Positions 44,189-53,374 are shown, counted from the stretch's first letter. The stretch: 64,000 bases of DNA from Gordonibacter sp034932485 (GCA_034932485.1 JAYFOQ010000003.1:4272-68271); one strand, 5' to 3'. Notes: generated by a model from the letters alone, not told the origin. Made by a program: numbers and translations.

Positions 44189-44530
44189 CGGTTTGTCTTT
44201 GTCTTTTAGTAGGGATACGTGGTTTGTGTGCTACGTATCCCTACGGATGAATGTGGTTCTCACGTATTTTTTCACAATGATCGAAAACCTGATGAGAGTT
44301 GCTTTTACTACCTCAGTGCTTAGGTCTAGAGCCTAATTTTGTAGGTAAAAAGCAATATAGGTTGTCCTGCCTCATGAAAAACCGGACGTATGAAGACAGA
44401 ATCGTGCCGTCCTCTTCGCCAAGGGCGTGAAAATCGTGAAGAGGACAAGGAGACGTTGTGAGAAAGGGGTTCTTGGGGCAGCGGGGAATGTTGCCGGTTT
44501 TGTTTGGTAATTCAACAGAAAGGTACCAAG
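44189..44530. other. Intergenic region with two hairpins
   Basis: Between the [4Fe-4S] gene and the MFS gene. TAGGGATACGT (44210-44220) pairs with ACGTATCCCTA (44233-44243), an 11-bp stem lacking a T-run, probably ending the Mo operon. GTCCTCTTC (44409-44417) pairs with GAAGAGGAC (44438-44446) about 85 bases before the MFS start, a possible leader hairpin. Confidence 0.5.
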
Positions 44531-45844
44531 ATGGCTGAAGAAAAGAAGGGGATACATCGGGCTTGGCTCATCTTTATCGGCGTATGCATGATGATGGCTG
44601 GCGGCATGGGTCTCGTGCTCAATGTTATGGGCAACTATTTCGCGCCCATGGCGATGGCGTTCGGGCTAGTAACGCCCGAAGGCAAGCCGGATGTAACGCA
44701 GGTCACGCTCCTCATGACCGTGTACTCGTATGTGATGTTGGTTTGGCTTCCGTTCGCTGGTCGCTTGTTTGACAAGGTTGACGCGCGTATTTTGTTTGGC
44801 GTCGGTGGGGCGCTCGTGGCTGTAGGTGTAGCGCTTTTAGGCGTATGGACGCAAGTATGGCAGATCTACATTTCGGGTGCTATGTTCGGTTTGGCTGGTC
44901 CGATGATCTTTCTCGTGGGGCCCTCTGTGCTTATTAACAACTGGTTTGCTCCTCGGCAGGCGGGCAAGTTCCTTGGTATTGCCTCGGCATTTACGGGCGT
45001 TGGTACGTTTGTGTGGTCTCCGCTTTTCGCCGGACTTATCAAGTCGAACGGTTACCAGACCGCGTTCTTCATTGAAGCTGCCGTGGCTGCTGTGCTTATT
45101 CTCATACCGGCGCTGTTCTTTTTTCGAACGCGTCCCGAAGACGTGGGTTTGAAACCGTTCGGTATTGAGAAGGAACAGGCTATCGATGGCGAGGCTCCAA
45201 AGAAAAGCGGCGTGTCGGGTAAATTTGCACTCGGTACCGTGGCCTTTTATTGCATCTTCGTGGCAGCATGTCTCATCTCTCTGGGAGGCGGCTATAAGTC
45301 ACTCATGCCTACAGCTGTACAGTCTGTTGGTGGCCCCGACCTTGCCATGCTCGGTGCGAGTATGATTTCTGCTGCGGCGGTTGGCAATATTTTAGGCAAG
45401 ATTGTGCTTGGTTCGCTTGCTGACAAAATCGGTATCAAGAATTCCATGGTCGCTTTTGCTGTGGTAAGCATGATTGGCTTCGGCATTATGGTTGCTATGC
45501 TCGGTGCCAATGAGGTGGCTATGTTGGCGGCTGGTTTCTGTATCGGTACCGGTGATGCCATGATGTCGGTCGGACTACCGTTGCTTACGCGCTCCTGCTA
45601 CGGCGATCGTGATTATGCGAAGATATATTCGTACCTTAACATGGGTATTGCCGTTCTTGGTGGTCTTGGCGCGACGTTCGTGGCTTTTGTGGCCTCTATG
45701 ACGGGTGGGTTTCAGGCGGCTTATGGTTGTGGCATTGTTTTCGAGGCAGTGATTGTAGTAGCAGTTATCGTTGCTGCTATTACGGCTAAGAAGTTCAAAG
45801 ATAAGTGGACCGCCGAAGGTGAGCCCGAGAAATCTCGAGCATAA
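44531..45844 (+). CDS. MFS transporter, oxalate/formate antiporter-like (OFA)
   Basis: A 437-residue 12-helix carrier with OFA-type features (long N-terminal helix opening HRAWLIFIGVCMMMAGG; RPEDVGLKPFG between the halves). The ATG at 44531 has AAAGG upstream and gives MAEEKKG. It follows the Mo/[4Fe-4S] pair and is likely the importer or exchanger for that enzyme's substrate and product. Related to the next gene (46070), suggesting tandem duplication. Confidence 0.87.
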   Translation: MAEEKKGIHRAWLIFIGVCMMMAGGMGLVLNVMGNYFAPMAMAFGLVTPEGKPDVTQVTLLMTVYSYVMLVWLPFAGRLFDKVDARILFGVGGALVAVGVALLGVWTQVWQIYISGAMFGLAGPMIFLVGPSVLINNWFAPRQAGKFLGIASAFTGVGTFVWSPLFAGLIKSNGYQTAFFIEAAVAAVLILIPALFFFRTRPEDVGLKPFGIEKEQAIDGEAPKKSGVSGKFALGTVAFYCIFVAACLISLGGGYKSLMPTAVQSVGGPDLAMLGASMISAAAVGNILGKIVLGSLADKIGIKNSMVAFAVVSMIGFGIMVAMLGANEVAMLAAGFCIGTGDAMMSVGLPLLTRSCYGDRDYAKIYSYLNMGIAVLGGLGATFVAFVASMTGGFQAAYGCGIVFEAVIVVAVIVAAITAKKFKDKWTAEGEPEKSRA

Positions 45845-45893
45845 GAATTACAATTCGTTCACTGATATGTTGACGGATGAGAAAATTGTTGAG

Positions 45894-45934
45894 CATAAGA
45901 TGCCGCCGGTTGTGCGGGTGGCATCTTATGTTTT
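45894..45934 (+). terminator. Terminator after the first OFA-like gene
   Basis: CATAAGATGCC and GGCATCTTATG arms, extended by three more pairs, close a loop and are followed by TTTT. Confidence 0.85.
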
Positions 45935-46069
45935 AAGCGGTGAACGTTTGCGGCGATCCCAAGAGAAGACATATAGCTAATGAGGCTGTGTGTTAAAGAC
46001 GGGTTCTGTCGCAGTTCGATCGATCTATGTAGGATGCACGTTTGCATCGCGCGATAGATAGGTGATCAT

Positions 46070-47389
46070 ATGCAAAAGACTAAGCCCCGCATGCATTATG
46101 CGTGGTTGATTCTCATCGGCTGCTGTTTCATGCAGGCTGGTGGGCTAGGCGCCGTGCTCGACGCCGCTGGTGTATTTTTTGTCCCAGTTTGTAACGACCT
46201 CGGGTTCTCTCGTTCCGAGTTGTCTCTGTACCTGACGTTCTATTTTATCGCTACCATATTCGCTATGCCCTTTGTGGGAAAGTGGATTACAAGGTTTAAC
46301 CTTAATAGACTGCTTAGTATTGCATTTGGGTTGGTCGTGTTAGGCTTGGCGCTAATGGGTTTGTACGACCAGCCCTGGCAATGGTGGGTGTCTGGAGTGA
46401 TATTCGGTTTGGCAGGTAGTTTTATTTTTGTTGTACCCACTCCAATCCTTATTGATAACTGGTTTGCTAAACGCAAGGGTGTGGCGTTGGGTGTTGCTAT
46501 GTCGTTCTCGGGTATTGGTGGCGCAATTCTGTCACCTCTGTTCACTCTTCTTATTCAGAGCTTCGGATGGCGTAGTTCCTATTTCATGGCCGCAGGTATG
46601 ATTGCTTTACTGGTTCTTCCTTGGACGCTATTCGTTTTTAAATTGCATCCGAGCGATATCGGTCTCAAGCCTTATGGATGGAGTGAACAGAGCGAATTCG
46701 CCGAGCATCACGGGCAAGTGCAAGGTAGCCTTGCGGGCGTACCGTTAAAGAAGGCGCTCAAAACTATACCGTTTGTGTGTATGTTCCTCTTCTCAGGGCT
46801 GATTGCGTATTTCGCTGGGTTCAATGCTCATCTGCCTGGTTTTGCGCAGTCTGTCGGGTATTCGGCCCTACTGGGTTCGTCTCTTCTGACCGCCGTCATG
46901 GTTGGTAATGTGGTCGAGAAGCTTGTCGTGGGGTGGTTGAACGATCGGGTTGGTGTGCGGCTCACCGTGAATATCCAGTTGGTTATGGTGGCGTTTGGGT
47001 TCTTGGGATTCATGTTCGCGGGACAAAACCTTGCTTTGTTGTACGTGTCGGCCTTCTTTTTCGGGGCGCAGAACTCGCTTGTGTCGGTGTCAACGCCACT
47101 TTTGATAAGACACCTATTTGGAGAACGTGATTTTGCACCCATTTTTACCTATGCCCGTATCGGTACTGGAGCTATTGGCTGCTTAGGTCCGGTGAGCGTG
47201 GCAGCCATCTTCGATGCGACCGGTAGTTTCATACCGGCATTCGGCCTGGGAATTGTAATTACGCTGTTTAGCTTCATTGTGGTCAGACTTGCTTATACGT
47301 TTCGCTCAAGGATGCCATGGGTGGAAGCAGACCAGCCTTCCGGCTCGGGTGAGGGCAGAACGAATTTGACTGGCGATCGATCCGCATAG
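46070..47389 (+). CDS. MFS transporter, oxalate/formate antiporter-like (OFA)
   Basis: A 439-residue carrier resembling the preceding one (MHYAWLILIGCCFMQAGGLGAVLDAAG; LHPSDIGLKPYG between halves). The ribosome site is weak (AGGTGA). It has its own terminator and lies just before the Mo enzyme at 47555, so it may serve that enzyme. No substrate can be read from the sequence. Confidence 0.87.
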   Translation: MQKTKPRMHYAWLILIGCCFMQAGGLGAVLDAAGVFFVPVCNDLGFSRSELSLYLTFYFIATIFAMPFVGKWITRFNLNRLLSIAFGLVVLGLALMGLYDQPWQWWVSGVIFGLAGSFIFVVPTPILIDNWFAKRKGVALGVAMSFSGIGGAILSPLFTLLIQSFGWRSSYFMAAGMIALLVLPWTLFVFKLHPSDIGLKPYGWSEQSEFAEHHGQVQGSLAGVPLKKALKTIPFVCMFLFSGLIAYFAGFNAHLPGFAQSVGYSALLGSSLLTAVMVGNVVEKLVVGWLNDRVGVRLTVNIQLVMVAFGFLGFMFAGQNLALLYVSAFFFGAQNSLVSVSTPLLIRHLFGERDFAPIFTYARIGTGAIGCLGPVSVAAIFDATGSFIPAFGLGIVITLFSFIVVRLAYTFRSRMPWVEADQPSGSGEGRTNLTGDRSA

Positions 47390-47420
47390 TCTGTAAATTA
47401 CCTGATAGAAATTTTGTTTT

Positions 47421-47460
47421 ATAAGGCGAATCACGTCTAAGGTGTTTCGCCTTATTTCGA
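47421..47460 (+). terminator. Terminator after the second OFA-like gene
   Basis: ATAAGGCGAA (47421-47430) pairs with TTCGCCTTAT (47446-47455), followed by TTTC; it lies 30 bases past the stop. Confidence 0.75.
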
Positions 47461-47554
47461 ACAATCAGTATCCGTACGGCATGCGGCTGGGTGACAAGCA
47501 GCTTATGGTCGTATCCGACGTTCGAAACGGACGTACTCGAGAGAGAGGAACGGT

Positions 47555-50119
47555 ATGGAATTCAAGAACGATCTAGGCCGGCCGTGGAAGTATGAAGACG
47601 GTGATTTCACTGTGGTGCGCACCTCGATGTGGTCGCCTCCTGGCTGTCATCCGGTGGGGTGCGGCCTCAAACTCTATGTAGACAAGGAAGGGCGCCTTGA
47701 CCATATAGAGGGCGACGAGAACAACCCTATTACCAAAGGCCGCCTATGTGCTCGATGCTTAGCGCTCAAGGATTATGTTTACAATCCCAGCCGCGTGATC
47801 TATCCGATGAGGCGCGATCCGGCGCATCGTGGTGAGCACGATAAGTGGGAGCGTATCACTTGGGACGAAGCCTACGCTCTTATTAAAGAGAAGCGCGATT
47901 ATTTCCGCGACACGTATGGCCCGGAATGTATGGCCGTGTTCTCTGGCACGGGCCGTTCTGGTGGCATCCTCGTGGCTGACATGGCTCAGGCTGTGCTGGG
48001 TACACCAAACGCCTGTTATACACAGTCAGGCTACGCCTGTTACCAGCCGCGCTCGATGTCGTGCTCTCACGTGCTTGGTGCCTATTATCCAGAAATGGAT
48101 TATGCTGGCGGCTTGGAAGGTACGTACGACAACCCGGTGTATCGCGTTCCAGAAGTCATCGTCATGTGGGGAAAGATGGCTCTAGCTTCGAACGGAGACG
48201 GATTATGGGGTCATGCCGTAATTGATCTCATGAAGCGGGGTGCTAAGCTTATTAGTATTGATCCGCGTGTCAACTGGCTTGCTACGCGCGCTGAAGTGCA
48301 CCTGCGCGTGCGTCCTGGTACCGATACCGCGCTAGCCATGGCGTGGCTTTGGGTTATCATCAATGAGGATTTGTACGATCATGACTTTGTGGAGAAGTGG
48401 ACGTACGGCTTTGAAGAGTTCTCGGCGCGTATCAACGATGCTGAGATGGGAATGACGCCCGAGAAGGCAGCCGAGATTTGCGAGGTGCCGGTCGAAGAGA
48501 TATATCGCGCTGCGCGTCTCTATGCGCAAGCCAAGCCGGCTTCCATTGCATGGGGCCTTGCATTTGATCAGAACCAGAATGGCAACCAGGCGGCTCATTG
48601 CGTGCTTGCCCTTATGGCTATCTGCGGTAATGTTGACGTGCCTGGTGGGCAGATTATTGCCGAGATTGATGCTGCGCCGGGTGTTGAAGATCGTGAGGAT
48701 GTGCACCAGCAGGCGACAGAGGGTGAAGGCTCCACGCTTGACATCGACAAGGCTGACGACACTTCGGCCGAGGATGCCGCCCGACCGCAGCGCCGTATCG
48801 GTTGGGACAGCCTGCCTGATGATCTGCGGGGTAAGACTATTGGTTATGATGAGTACCCGTTGTATGTGGATAATATCCGCAATGCTCAAGCTGACATGAT
48901 GTTTGACGCGGTGACAAAGGGGACTCCCTATCAGATACGCATGGGATGGATACAATCCACAGCCCTACTTACCCCGACCTGTTGTGCGCAGCCGACAGGT
49001 TGGTATGAGGGATGTAAGAACCTGGAATGGTGCATGGCTACCGACTGCTTCATTACGCCCGCTATTGAGGCGTTCGCAGATCTTATTCTTCCGCTGGCGT
49101 CTTGTGCCGAGAAGGATGACGTTGTTATGACGCACTATGCAGGATCTCCGGTCACATTAGGGTCGGTCAATAAGGCAGTCGATGTGGGAGAGGTCAAGTC
49201 TGATATTCAGATACTCATCGAATTGGGCGAATACTTGGAGATGGATTGTCTCAAAGACGAGAACGGGGAGCGCTTGTTCAAGGACGAGGAGGACTTCCTG
49301 ACTCAGCGCCGTGCGCGTCCGGCGAAGATGCCTTTCGAAGACTTGCGTGACCAAGTGGTGTTTCAGCGCGGTGTGAACTATCGTAAATACGAGACCGGCA
49401 AGCTGCGTCCCGATCGCAAACCAGGCTTTCTTACCCCTACGGGTCGCATTGAACTGTGGTCGACGGCTTACGCGCACTATGGCGAGGACCCGTTGCCATA
49501 CTACAAGGAACCGGCTTTCAGCCCCCATAAGGACCCAAAGTTGGCAGAGAAGTATCCGTTCATTTTGACCACGGGCGCGCGAAACTATGCTTCTTTTCAT
49601 GCGGAGCATCGCCAAATTCCTGTACTGCGTGAGTTGCATCCCGACCCGCTTATCGAGATTAATCCTGAAGATGCAGTTACTGTGGGCGTTGCAGATGGCC
49701 AATGGGTTGAGATCAAGAACGACTACGGTCGTGCGAAATTTAAAGCCGTTGTATCGCCCATTGTGAAGAAAGGTGTCGTGCAGACAGATCATGGCTGGTG
49801 GTTCCCTGAACGCCAGGCTGATGACGATGCGCGCAACAAGATTATTCCCTTGGGTGAGATTGTTGAGGATAACGAGGTACAGGCGGTCATCAACGGCAGG
49901 GAAATTAAGGACGGCTTCGTGAAAGTCGACCACGCCGATGAGAAGAGCCTGTATGGCGTTTGGCAGTCGAACTGCAACGACCTCGTGTCCAACCATTACA
50001 ATTCCAAGCTCGGCTACGGCGGTCCTTACAAGTGCAACTGCTGTAGTGTTACCCCGTTGCAGGAAAGTTACGACACAGACATGAGTCTGGTTGTCGAGAA
50101 ATTCGGAGAGTTGGTGTAA
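47555..50119 (+). CDS. Mo-bisMGD oxidoreductase catalytic subunit
   Basis: An 854-residue DMSO reductase-family enzyme, the nearest relative in this window of the iron-sulfur-free enzyme at 5659 (shared WSPPGxHPVGxG, DNNPIT-like and CYTQSG segments). Cluster cysteines C31, C36, C65 and C68 are intact; Cys162 (GYACYQPR) is the likely Mo ligand. An acidic, low-complexity stretch (about residues 374-410) seems to be an inserted surface loop. The start has GAGAGG upstream. No Tat signal. The [4Fe-4S] gene starts three bases after the stop. Confidence 0.92.
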   Translation: MEFKNDLGRPWKYEDGDFTVVRTSMWSPPGCHPVGCGLKLYVDKEGRLDHIEGDENNPITKGRLCARCLALKDYVYNPSRVIYPMRRDPAHRGEHDKWERITWDEAYALIKEKRDYFRDTYGPECMAVFSGTGRSGGILVADMAQAVLGTPNACYTQSGYACYQPRSMSCSHVLGAYYPEMDYAGGLEGTYDNPVYRVPEVIVMWGKMALASNGDGLWGHAVIDLMKRGAKLISIDPRVNWLATRAEVHLRVRPGTDTALAMAWLWVIINEDLYDHDFVEKWTYGFEEFSARINDAEMGMTPEKAAEICEVPVEEIYRAARLYAQAKPASIAWGLAFDQNQNGNQAAHCVLALMAICGNVDVPGGQIIAEIDAAPGVEDREDVHQQATEGEGSTLDIDKADDTSAEDAARPQRRIGWDSLPDDLRGKTIGYDEYPLYVDNIRNAQADMMFDAVTKGTPYQIRMGWIQSTALLTPTCCAQPTGWYEGCKNLEWCMATDCFITPAIEAFADLILPLASCAEKDDVVMTHYAGSPVTLGSVNKAVDVGEVKSDIQILIELGEYLEMDCLKDENGERLFKDEEDFLTQRRARPAKMPFEDLRDQVVFQRGVNYRKYETGKLRPDRKPGFLTPTGRIELWSTAYAHYGEDPLPYYKEPAFSPHKDPKLAEKYPFILTTGARNYASFHAEHRQIPVLRELHPDPLIEINPEDAVTVGVADGQWVEIKNDYGRAKFKAVVSPIVKKGVVQTDHGWWFPERQADDDARNKIIPLGEIVEDNEVQAVINGREIKDGFVKVDHADEKSLYGVWQSNCNDLVSNHYNSKLGYGGPYKCNCCSVTPLQESYDTDMSLVVEKFGELV

Positions 50120-50122
50120 CCC

Positions 50123-50476
50123 ATGGCTGAATACGGATTGCTGGTTGACTACGAGTACTGCACCGGTTGTGAAACATGCGTCGTTGCTTGCAAGGAAGAG
50201 CACGGATTCCCTGTAGGCAAGTGGGGTACTCGCGTGTTAGACGACGGGCCTTGGCAGAAGGATGATTCCGGTGAAGGTGGGAATTGCTTCAACTGGAATA
50301 AAATTCCTGTGCCCACCGACCTTTGTGACCTGTGTGCTGACCGCGTTGCGGCGGGCAAAGATCCCACTTGCGTGCACCATTGTCAGGCGTTCTGTATGGA
50401 ATTTGGAACTATTGAAGAGCTTGCCAAGAAGTTGGCATCCAAACCCAAACAGGTGCTTTGGTCGCCCTGCGAGTAG
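50123..50476 (+). CDS. [4Fe-4S] ferredoxin-like small subunit
   Basis: A 117-residue partner with CTGCETCVVAC and CDLC/CVHHC, enough for two [4Fe-4S] clusters, plus QAFC. It begins three bases after the Mo subunit. It is the best guide for seeing which ligands are lost in the small subunit at 7992. A terminator follows at 50500-50530. Confidence 0.93.
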   Translation: MAEYGLLVDYEYCTGCETCVVACKEEHGFPVGKWGTRVLDDGPWQKDDSGEGGNCFNWNKIPVPTDLCDLCADRVAAGKDPTCVHHCQAFCMEFGTIEELAKKLASKPKQVLWSPCE

Positions 50477-50499
50477 TACTTGCTTGTTTTTTGATGACG

Positions 50500-50530
50500 A
50501 GGGTCTTGAGATATGCTCGAGACCCTTTTT
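50500..50530 (+). terminator. Terminator after the Mo/[4Fe-4S] pair
   Basis: AGGGTCTTGAG (50500-50510) pairs with CTCGAGACCCT (50516-50526, one G-U pair) and is followed by TTTT. It separates the pair from the Cys-rich mini-protein. Confidence 0.85.
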
Positions 50531-50585
50531 GACGAAGGGGATCTCTGGCGATACTGGAGATGCCCTCCCTGACAAGGGAGACTAT

Positions 50586-50786
50586 ATGTGTTATTGCTGC
50601 AACTTGTGCAACCGGTGTGGTCGTGCCGACGAGATGAAGGACCGACTGGGCAAGCGGGAATGTCCCGCATGCGGCGCGTCGGCACCGGACAACGAAATGC
50701 GCACCTGTCCTGCTTGCGGCGCAGCGTTGCCACCGCCGTTTCCTCCGCTCACAGAAGACGCGTTGTTAGGTTGTTCCGGCGAGTGA
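50586..50786 (+). CDS. Cys-rich zinc-ribbon mini-protein
   Basis: A 66-residue protein opening MCYCCNLCNRCG, followed by a zinc-ribbon pair (CPACG and CPACG, 11 residues between the pairs), then a Pro-rich PPPFPPL tail. The start has AAGGGAG upstream. It follows the Mo/[4Fe-4S] pair by about 110 bases, beyond a terminator. The IS30 element inserted at its stop codon, and the 13-bp target duplication regenerates the same stop, so the protein is unchanged. Related to the proteins at 9993 and 59849. Function unknown. Confidence 0.72.
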   Translation: MCYCCNLCNRCGRADEMKDRLGKRECPACGASAPDNEMRTCPACGAALPPPFPPLTEDALLGCSGE

Positions 50787-50788
50787 TT
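50776..50788 (+). repeat. Left copy of the 13-bp target site duplication
   Basis: CCGGCGAGTGATT directly precedes the IS30 left end and recurs at 52414-52426 directly after the right end. It includes the stop codon (50784-50786) of the mini-protein gene. Confidence 0.85.
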
Positions 50789-50862
50789 GGTTGAATTGCA
50801 AAGTCAGCTGAACATCCGGGATTAAATTGTCGTTATCGCAGTTAGCTGAACAGTTTTCATAG

Positions 50863-50901
50863 GAACCTGATCATCTCGCTATCCGCTGATCAGGTTCTTT
50901 T
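50863..50901 (+). terminator. Terminator hairpin inside the IS left part
   Basis: GAACCTGATCA (50863-50873) pairs with TGATCAGGTTC (50887-50897), followed by TTTT. On the plus strand it would stop transcription entering the IS from the Mo cluster. Confidence 0.7.
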
Positions 50902-50916
50902 CTAGTTGATCTGTCT

Positions 50917-50982
50917 GTATAGATAGGTATAAGAGCATGGCTTCGCCATCCCCGCAAGGTCTGCTCGCAGACTTATCTATAC
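50917..50982. repeat. Cloverleaf-like nested inverted repeat inside the IS
   Basis: GTATAGATA (50917-50925) pairs with TATCTATAC (50974-50982), enclosing ATGGC-TTC-GCCAT (50937-50949) and GTCTG-CTCG-CAGAC (50959-50972). The three stems are perfect. It lies between the left end and the transposase stop; role unknown. Confidence 0.55.
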
Positions 50983-51017
50983 GGGTGGTTAGTGTCTGTT
51001 CAATTAGTGAATAGGTT

Positions 51018-52280
51018 TTAGATTAAACCAGATAATCCTCGCTTTTTGCGGTATTCATTGATTGCACCAACAGTAAGGTTTAAATCCCCGTAGGAGATGT
51101 CTTCAATACCAAGAGCATCTAAGAGAGTTTTGGCATCATCTGGCATAGCAGCTTTCATGAGTTTTATGGGAGAAAGCCCTGCGTACTTGCCTCTCGGCTC
51201 GGAGTTGAGTTGGCTCATGACAGACTCCATGTCCCGCCCGTCCAAGTCGTCGAAAGATATGCCGCGGCCCTTTGGCAGCAGCTTGCGCAATTCCACGTGG
51301 TTTCGCTCGCATCCTGCCTTCTGCTGAGACTGGCGCACGTCGCAGTAGTACACTTTGCAGCGAGCAGATTCACCTTTCGTTGAGCGCTCAAGGGCCTCAG
51401 TGTCGGCGAACTCCGCTCCATTATCGGTCAGGATCACTCCGAACAATCGGCGAAACACTTCCTTTCCGATGGCCTGTTCTAGCATGTCGAGCGCGGCGGC
51501 TACCGCGCTCGACGACTTGTTTGGCAAAAGCAATGCGATTTGTACCCCGCAGGATCGCAGGTAGAGTGTCAGGATGCATTGCGTATCGCGTGCGCGTCCG
51601 ATCACAGTATCCATCTCGCATGCTGTGGTACGCGTGTCCTCATCTAACTCGCAAAACGCCTGGTAGGACCTCTCCTGTCCATGAGAGGTCTGTTTGAGTT
51701 CGTCATTTTCCTTGCGTGGCTTGTAGCCAACCTTTCGGCGAAGCTCTGCATTTGACATGCCGCCGTATCCCTTCGCTATCCAGCGATAAATCGTGGAGGG
51801 ATCAACCTTGAACTCACCTGCATGTCCACAGGCGATCTGTGTCGGAGATAGCCCTCGGGCAACGTCCACGCGGATCTTCGCCATCATATCTTCGAAGCTT
51901 TCCTCACACGCATTGACTCCGCACCTAGCGCTTGCAAGCAGGCTATCGGCAAGTACTTGGGCACGTGCGGTGGAGTACTCACACCTCCACTTGTACGTAC
52001 AGTGGTAGCGACGAAGCTTGCACCCGTTGCACACCCACGGCCATGCTTCGAGCTTCGGGCAGATTTTCTCTCCTTCAGGAGTCATATCGACGCGCGAACC
52101 CTTTCCTGGACCCTTACATACCGTGCGGTTGTGCCTGATTTCTTCTGTGATCGCCGAGGGCGCACGACCTAGGTCTTTTGCGATGCTTCGACCGCTCGAT
52201 CTACTGTCAAGTCCTCGCTCGATCGAGGCGCGCTCTGCCTTTGTCATGCGGAAATACTTCTTGGGGGATTTCTGGGACAT
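51018..52280 (-). CDS. IS30-family transposase
   Basis: A 420-residue DDE transposase, intact. An N-terminal helix-turn-helix (RASIERGLDSRSSGRSIAKDL and a second HTH with APSAITEEI) binds the ends. The first Asp is in CEMDTVIG, the second in ILTDNGAEF, and the Glu in CERNHVELRK, as in IS30. A Cys cluster (about residues 84-99) is present as in many IS30-type proteins of Actinomycetota. The ATG at 52280 is preceded by a nested hairpin that could limit outside transcription. Confidence 0.95.
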   Translation of the reverse strand: MSQKSPKKYFRMTKAERASIERGLDSRSSGRSIAKDLGRAPSAITEEIRHNRTVCKGPGKGSRVDMTPEGEKICPKLEAWPWVCNGCKLRRYHCTYKWRCEYSTARAQVLADSLLASARCGVNACEESFEDMMAKIRVDVARGLSPTQIACGHAGEFKVDPSTIYRWIAKGYGGMSNAELRRKVGYKPRKENDELKQTSHGQERSYQAFCELDEDTRTTACEMDTVIGRARDTQCILTLYLRSCGVQIALLLPNKSSSAVAAALDMLEQAIGKEVFRRLFGVILTDNGAEFADTEALERSTKGESARCKVYYCDVRQSQQKAGCERNHVELRKLLPKGRGISFDDLDGRDMESVMSQLNSEPRGKYAGLSPIKLMKAAMPDDAKTLLDALGIEDISYGDLNLTVGAINEYRKKRGLSGLI

Positions 52281-52287
52281 AGTTTTT

Positions 52288-52334
52288 CCTTATCTCTCAG
52301 TCAGGCCCCTTATGGGCCTGTCTTCCAGATAAGG
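52288..52334 (-). promoter_or_regulatory. Nested hairpin just before the transposase start
   Basis: CCTTATCT (52288-52295) pairs with AGATAAGG (52327-52334) around an inner CAGGCCC/GGGCCTG stem (52302-52308, 52314-52320). It sits in the leader of the transposase mRNA and could hide the ribosome site when transcription comes from outside, a known way to limit transposition; that role is inferred. Confidence 0.55.
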
Positions 52335-52413
52335 AATTCTCGTACTCAACTGGTCGTGTACGGCTGGGTATGAGAGTAAAAGTAAAGTGTTCAGTTCAAC
52401 TTGCGAATCAACC

Positions 52414-52426
52414 CCGGCGAGTGATT
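52414..52426 (+). repeat. Right copy of the 13-bp target site duplication
   Basis: CCGGCGAGTGATT directly follows the IS right end, identical to 50776-50788. Confidence 0.85.
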
Positions 52427-52575
52427 TATCAAGTTGGGTAAATACCCCTCTACCTCAGTTCGTCATCTTAGTTGCTTCGTGCTACTATAGGCATCGGTTC
52501 ACTAACGGAAAAGCGCAACGTGGGGTGCGAAGCGATTAATATCCGACAGAACCGATTTTGGAAGGGGATTTCCCC

Positions 52576-53268
52576 ATGAATACGCCTTTGGATGCGTTCG
52601 TTAAAACTGACGGCAATCGCGAAGCGTTTTATCGCATCGTTTCCCTTACGCAACCCCACGACAAGCCCGAAAGGTTGTTCCTTGTTGGGCCTGAGCAATC
52701 GGGTAAGACGACATTGGTGCGGGCGCGTCAGCTTGATAAAGATTTGTTATCTACAAAACGGGTGCTTTATCGTCCCTGCGCTGAATTGCCCAAGGCTATG
52801 CGCGCTAACGTCTACGACGGCTTCTTTGAAGATTTGGGCACGCACGAAGTGCTGCTTTTGGATGACTTCGACGGCTTCTTCGAAGATGAGGAGATCGGCC
52901 CGAAGCTGTGCCAGTTGCTGTTGGCGGAACGCGAGAGGCATGGTTTGGATACCGTTATCACCTCGCGTAAGCCTCTCGCTGCATACGACTTGAGCCTATT
53001 CGGGGGAGTACTCGACAAGTTCGAAGAAATTACCATGGATGAGCTGGATGCTGATGGCCTAGAAATCTATGTAACCGAGCTTGTTGGTGCGTATACTGAA
53101 GAGGGGAGTAGTCCGGTACTTTCGTCAGAAGCAATTTCCTATATCGCTCGCGATTTGGGAGAAAAACCTGACATGATGCGCAAAGCTGTGAGTTTCCTTA
53201 TGACTCAGTATGAAGGTGAGCCCGGTGTCGAGTTGGGTCGCAACGTTGTTGCTGCAACGTTGGCGTAA
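52576..53268 (+). CDS. DnaA/Hda-like AAA+ ATPase
   Basis: A 230-residue AAA+ protein with Walker A GPEQSGKTTL (about residues 36-45) and Walker B VLLLDDFDG (about 90-98), resembling DnaA domain III and Hda but with no DnaA DNA-binding domain IV. The ATG at 52576 has GGAAGGGG upstream. Hda-type proteins regulate replication initiation by acting on DnaA in Proteobacteria; whether this one does so is unknown. It stands alone between the IS and a terminator (53375-53411). Confidence 0.75.
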   Translation: MNTPLDAFVKTDGNREAFYRIVSLTQPHDKPERLFLVGPEQSGKTTLVRARQLDKDLLSTKRVLYRPCAELPKAMRANVYDGFFEDLGTHEVLLLDDFDGFFEDEEIGPKLCQLLLAERERHGLDTVITSRKPLAAYDLSLFGGVLDKFEEITMDELDADGLEIYVTELVGAYTEEGSSPVLSSEAISYIARDLGEKPDMMRKAVSFLMTQYEGEPGVELGRNVVAATLA

Positions 53269-53374
53269 TTTTTGTATCCTGCTGTGATTTGGGATTAAGG
53301 GAGCTCGTCAGGTGCGTTCTTTGTCTTAAGTCGCATCTAACTTTCAAGCAGGGTGGTTCATTTGTTGCCGATAT

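Larger units (their letters stand above)
50789..52413 (-). mobile_element. IS30-family insertion sequence
   Basis: A 1625-base element bounded by imperfect 26-base terminal inverted repeats: the left end (50789-50814) and the reverse complement of the right end (52388-52413) both begin GGTTGA and match at 20 of 26 positions. Direct repeats of 13 bases flank it (50776-50788, 52414-52426). It carries one transposase gene on the minus strand, intact. It is longer than classic IS30, and the target duplication is longer than the 2-3 bases usual for IS30. Deleting it and one repeat restores a continuous sequence. Confidence 0.88.

Noticed and set aside
50844..52394. Shorter IS30 boundaries using a CTGAACA match
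   Set aside because: Outer ends at 50789 and 52413 give better inverted repeats and exact 13-bp flanking duplications.
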